Assembly (NCBI RefSeq): GCF_029227915.1
Contig: NC_079882.1
Span: 11,346,001 to 11,410,000, forward strand
Origin: Hydractinia symbiolongicarpus
Lineage: Eukaryota; Cnidaria; Hydrozoa; Anthoathecata; Hydractiniidae
Length of the DNA: 64,000 nt
Reading direction: 5' to 3'
In this document: positions 60,301 through 64,000 of the stretch, piece by piece
How positions within the stretch are numbered: position 1 is the first letter of the stretch
How the letters are laid out: every line of letters begins with the position of its first letter
Position numbers and translations under genes: made by a program
Notes under the pieces: model-generated
Database searches by the model: none
Seen by the model: the letters and a program-made list of their open reading frames with translations, nothing else
Told to the model about the DNA's origin: nothing

Positions 60301-62676
60301 GAGTGTTACAATGTCTGTGTACAAATTCTTATTTTTTTATATTAGGTATTTGGTACTGATGTTATGGTTACTGTAGCTACATCATTTGAAGCTCCAATTA
60401 AATGTATGATCAACTTTTGTCACTATTAATTTTTCTGTTTACAAATTAGTTACCGACCTTCTGTTTTTGGCAAGTTATATAATTTGGGTCGGGATCTGTA
60501 CATATTGCAACCCAGAGTAGAACTTGGACACCAAAAAAAATCACCAAATGACTTATGAAAGAAAACAAGAAGCCCTGAGGCTCTAAGAATTTCTGCGCAC
60601 TACCAAAATATTTGATGAAAACCTGCTAATTCGTTGTGTTATTGTGCCAAACATTCGAAGGGGTTTGGTGCATGAACCTCTGAAGATAAAGCCCATCAGT
60701 GACATTATATCTTACAACAAACGCAAACAAAACGAAACATGTCATAATAAACTCACATTTTTAAAAGAAATTGCTAACAAAAAATACAGCCTATCATTCA
60801 TGGTTGAAAGTCTTGCGATTGAAACGTTTATGGTCTTAAACGGCATTAGTTGACAAAAAATCAAAATTTTGATGTGACCATCATTTTCAGCATACTTTTT
60901 TTATTAACTGTGTCAATTTTTGTTGAAAATAAAGCAGTTTTAATTTCTGGATAAATTTTGGCCTGAAATGACATTTAGGTGACAAAAAATCAAACTTTTG
61001 TACCATCATCATTTTTAGCATACTTTATTTGTTAACTGTGCCAGATTTAGCCGAAAATAAAGTGGTTTTAATTTTTGAACCAATTTCGGCCTAAAATGGC
61101 ATTTAGGTGAAAAAAATCAAAATTTTGATGTCACCATTATGTTCAGCATACTTTTTTTGTTAACTTTGCTAATTTTTGTTGAAAATGAAGTAGTTTTAAT
61201 TTTTGGACCAATTTTGGCCTAAAATGACATTTAGGTAACAAGAAATCAAAATTTTGATGACACCATCATGTTCAGCATACTTTATTTGTTTACTGTGCCA
61301 AATTTTGTTAAAAATAAAGTAGTTTTAATTTTTGGACCAATTTTGGCCTGAAATGACATTTAGGTAAGAAGAAATCAAAATTTTGATGTCACCATCATGT
61401 TCAGCATACTTATTTGTTAACTGTTCCAAATTTTGTTGAAACTAAAGTAGTTTAAATTTTTTGACCAATTTTAGCCTAAAATGACATTTAGGTGACAAAA
61501 ATCAATATTATTATGTCACCATTATGTTCAGCATACTTTTTTTGTTAACTGTGCCGAATTTTGTCGAAAACAAATACCAATTTTGGCCTGAAGCGTCATA
61601 CTAGACTTCCCAGTAGTTAAGGAGCTTGGGTACGAAGTTTACATCTGTGACGGACCAACGTGAAATCCCAGGGTCGATTTTTTCTCAAGAAATGCTCCAA
61701 AAGAAAAAAACGATGGTTTTAAAGAATTTCCTACGCCTTCGGGCGCGGAAATTCAATGAAATTCAAAAAGGTTGATTTGCATGAGAAGTATGAAAGGACA
61801 CTTTGTAGTACTTCACTTCTGCTTTGTTTTTAGTGATTTTTCCAATGGATTTTATGGAACATGGCTTATGGGGAAAGAATTTTGCTATGCTTGGATTGGG
61901 AGACATTGTTATACCAGGTAATATTTGACCTCTAATTGGTATATTTTCATCTGGTTAATTATGTATATAGCTATATATTGTATTTTTTGTAGGTATCTTT
62001 ATTGCATTGCTTTTAAGATATGATACTAGGTAAGTTTGTATTTTTTCCAATATGGATTTCACTTACAATACAGATAGAACACTAACAAAATTTTCAATCA
62101 CTTTTAGCAAAGGAACGAGTAGTCGAGCATATTTTTACGCAAGTTACATAGCATACTTTCTTGGTTTGGCAACTACAATTTTGGTGTTACACTTCTTCAA
62201 GTCTGCACAGCCAGCTTTATTGTATCTTGTGCCAGCTTGCGTTGGTAGTGCTTTGTTGGTGGCTTTAGTGAAAGGCGAAATCACCGATCTAATCAAGTAT
62301 GTTGGATTAATTTATTAGATGACCCTTTCCACTCCCTTTCCAAAGTGGGGTATATCAAGTTGATTTGTGAGTTACCTCATCAAAATTTCTGATTTCAGAC
62401 AATACTTTTTTCCTAAAAATAAATAAAAAAGCATTGGTAATATTATGTATATCTATGATTTATTGCCGACAATCTTTTTGTCATTAAACCAGAATTCTGA
62501 CTTTCGTAATTTGACGATATTATAAATATTATAAATGTTTGTATTTGTTTATATTAATTATTTATTTTTTTATTTTTATTTTTACTTGCGATTTTTTTAA
62601 ATTTAGATACGAAGACCACCCCGAAGATATGATTGTTAATAATTCGAAAACTGAAGAAACAAAGAAAAAAGAATAA
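57336..62676 (+). CDS. HM13: Signal peptide peptidase (GxGD aspartyl protease, 9 exons)
   Basis: SPP cuts signal-peptide remnants inside the ER membrane. Exons: 57336-57527, 59059-59157, 59560-59888, 60209-60263, 60346-60403, 61834-61917, 61993-62029, 62108-62296, 62607-62676; phase kept, 370 residues (human 377). Seen: N-terminal sequons (NIS, NST, NQT, NAT), several membrane helices, the first catalytic motif FFYDIFWVFG (D222), the second LGLGDIVIPG (D268), and QPALLYLVPA with the PAL motif at 320-322. The tail ends KKKE, fitting a KKxx ER-retrieval signal. All catalytic residues are present. Exon 5 to 6 spans a 1.4-kb intron holding satellite-bearing transposon copy B. An AATAAA overlaps the stop codon. 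Confidence 0.95.
60565..61765 (-). mobile_element. Satellite-bearing transposon, copy B, in HM13 intron 5
   Basis: Inverse of copy A (43215-44235). It holds about six units of 125-130 bp (AAGTAGTTTTAATTTTTGGA then CCAATTTTGGCC, and CACCATCATGTTCAGCATAC). Its right end carries GGGCGCGGAAATTC; its left end GAATTTCTGCGC has one change from copy A. Unit number differs from copy A, showing gain or loss of units. Confidence 0.8.
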
Positions 62677-63160
62677 AGCATTTTATTTATCCACTATTAA
62701 TTATTTTAAATTTCTATTTATTTTTGGAGCCTTTTAAAATACTTACATCTGTTGTGTAAAAAAAATTGGGGAGAGAAAAATGCTTGCAGTGATCTTTGTA
62801 TTTTTTTATTACTCCGTATATTCTTGATGCTAGTAAATATTCTCCAGTTTTTTTTTTAAAATGAATAGATTTCATTTACTGTAAACACGTTTGTCTATTA
62901 TTACAAGGTGTGTAACATGTCCATCGTGGACTCGTGTGTTCCTATCATAGAGTGACGATTTTTAGTTTGATATGCAATGCTCAAGTTTATCTGAGCCTTA
63001 ATTCCTTAAAGATTATTAATTTTTTGTTACGATTGAAGTTCTTACGAAATTTTAGGTTATGATCACACTTATTTCGGAGTTTAATACTGCGTAGGTCTGA
63101 GCACTAGCGAAGCGATTAAACAACATTACCCATCTTCACTCCACTTTCCAAATTACTTTG
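62677..63160. other. HM13 3' flank
   Basis: No gene, RNA or repeat end is seen. Confidence 0.5.
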
Positions 63161-63247
63161 ATGTGCCGGAAGCAGTCTAGCATGTTCCATAAAGCCGACA
63201 ATTTTTTACTTTTAGTGTTTCTTCTCATTTTGCCCTATTCAGCTGAA
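63161..63247 (+). CDS. Possible first coding exon of a secreted or membrane protein (partial)
   Basis: ATG at 63161 opens MCRKQSSMFHKADN followed by a hydrophobic core FLLLVFLLILPYSA, a signal-peptide shape, ending GAA directly before a perfect GTAAGT donor at 63248. No downstream exon could be assigned in the remaining 750 nt, so the gene would continue past the window. A signal-peptide shape with a consensus donor can occur by chance. Confidence 0.3.
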
Positions 63248-63740
63248 GTAAGTAAAGTCGTTGTTTGTGGTACTTGCAAGCAAAGGTGTTCCATTTCCGC
63301 TCGCTTTGTTGTGGGAGCAGTGTGCTCAATTGTTTCGGAATTTACAGGTTGGCTGCCATAAATATTTCTTGTAGACCCCTGGAATCTTTTTGGCATGTCG
63401 CACACTTCGAAGTATCGTAAACAAGCAACATTTTCCCAATGACTGCCTAAACTCTGTAAAGAACATTTTCCCAATGGCTATCCGAACTTTGTAAAGTAAG
63501 GGGATCTTTGTTGGGGGCATAAGGCCAATTAATCTACTAGGATTCACAAATATCTTATCTCTCTTTAATAATAGCCGTATTTTGTCTGTGTGTCCGCGAG
63601 AGCTGCGTCCCGTAACGGAATCACGAAATTTTTAAAATGCGCACCAATACCAAATGCGATATATTTTTGTCCACTTTGTTGCAACGGGTTAATTTAAAGG
63701 ACGGGCGACCCCGTGGATTTTTTCACGGGTTAACGGGTAG
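63248..63740. other. Non-coding tail with a Helitron-like 3' end
   Basis: No gene is assigned. The right part (about 63690-63740) ends with GGACGGGCGACCCCGTGGAT, a TTTTTTCACGGG hairpin partner and TTAACGGGTAG, i.e. another copy of the Helitron-like 3' terminus, directly abutting the mini-Helitron that starts at 63741. Confidence 0.45.
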
Positions 63741-63886
63741 TCTATATTATAATACCCGTATACGTCTGTCTGTCTGTCTGTCTGTCTGTCACGCAAAACG
63801 GTAGCTTAGCTGCGTGAGCGAGAAGCACGCAATGCGGTATAAAAAGGACGGGCGAACCCGTGGATTTTTCACGGGCTAACGACTAG
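63741..63886 (+). mobile_element. Mini-Helitron-like element (about 146 bp)
   Basis: Starts TCTATATTATAATACCCGTA, carries a (GTCT)n tract, and ends with hairpin CCCGTGGATTTTTCACGGG, then CTAACGACTAG and T. It is the same family as 13487-13604 (minus), differing in tetranucleotide count and in an extra segment near 63810-63840. Confidence 0.65.
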
Positions 63887-64000
63887 TATTGATCTATTTG
63901 CGAAGTATATGACTGCGGGTGTTAACCAACCCCGTGTTTTCTAAGAGTGTGTATTCCCGCTAGGCCGCTTTTTAAATAAAGCGTTTGTGTAGACCTGACG

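Noticed and set aside
63235-63547. Two minus-strand frames of 73 and 79 codons
   Set aside because: No recognisable motif and no splice or start context; they overlap each other in different frames.

Overview
This is an intron-rich, AT-rich metazoan nuclear window. Seven conserved genes can be assembled exon by exon with GT-AG junctions. An intronless F-box gene, an aquatic-invertebrate style transposon protein, several LINE, SINE and MITE families and Helitron-like ends point to a cnidarian, possibly a hydrozoan. That taxonomic call is inference from repeat style, short acceptor-like sites beside start codons and gene structure, not from a marker gene.

Layout. 1-655: decayed LINE 3' end. 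1731-8201 (+): DEK chromatin protein, with two inverted copies of a TTAA-flanked MITE in its introns. 10169-22047 (+): UBA1, the ubiquitin E1, 27 coding exons, with a repeat-filled 3.9-kb first intron. 23060-26844 (+): makorin RING/CCCH E3 ligase, 15 exons, with a series of decoy splice acceptors before exon 8. 27675-29318 (-): F-box/LRR protein in one coding exon. 30181-33204 (-): type I membrane DOMON protein, 6 exons. 33548-36955 (+): a weak three-exon small-gene candidate. 37482-42711: a 5.2-kb transposon with 1.1-kb inverted arms and a multi-exon zinc-binding protein of unknown mechanism, now frameshifted. 44433-48416 (+): AEN/ISG20-like DEDDh exonuclease whose only intron carries a MITE and a dead LINE. 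50153-57025 (-): IFT52, 15 exons. 57336-62676 (+): HM13, signal peptide peptidase, 9 exons, head to head with IFT52. 63161-63247 (+): possible signal-peptide first exon of a gene leaving the window. 63741-63886: a mini-Helitron.

Gene relations. UBA1 (E1), makorin (RING E3) and an F-box protein (SCF substrate receptor) lie within about 19 kb, so three ubiquitin-pathway genes are neighbours; whether this is more than chance is unknown. IFT52 and HM13 share a 310-bp divergent promoter interval. MKRN and the F-box gene converge tail to tail.

The non-genic DNA is largely mobile. Several non-autonomous elements share one design: short terminal inverted repeats plus a short motif repeated many times near both ends. 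The 5.2-kb long-armed transposon is the best candidate for a poorly described system. The decoy-acceptor series in makorin and a 129-bp-unit satellite carried by a transposon are the other notable signals. Exon boundaries were read by eye from splice signals, phase continuity and family conservation; no alignment was run.
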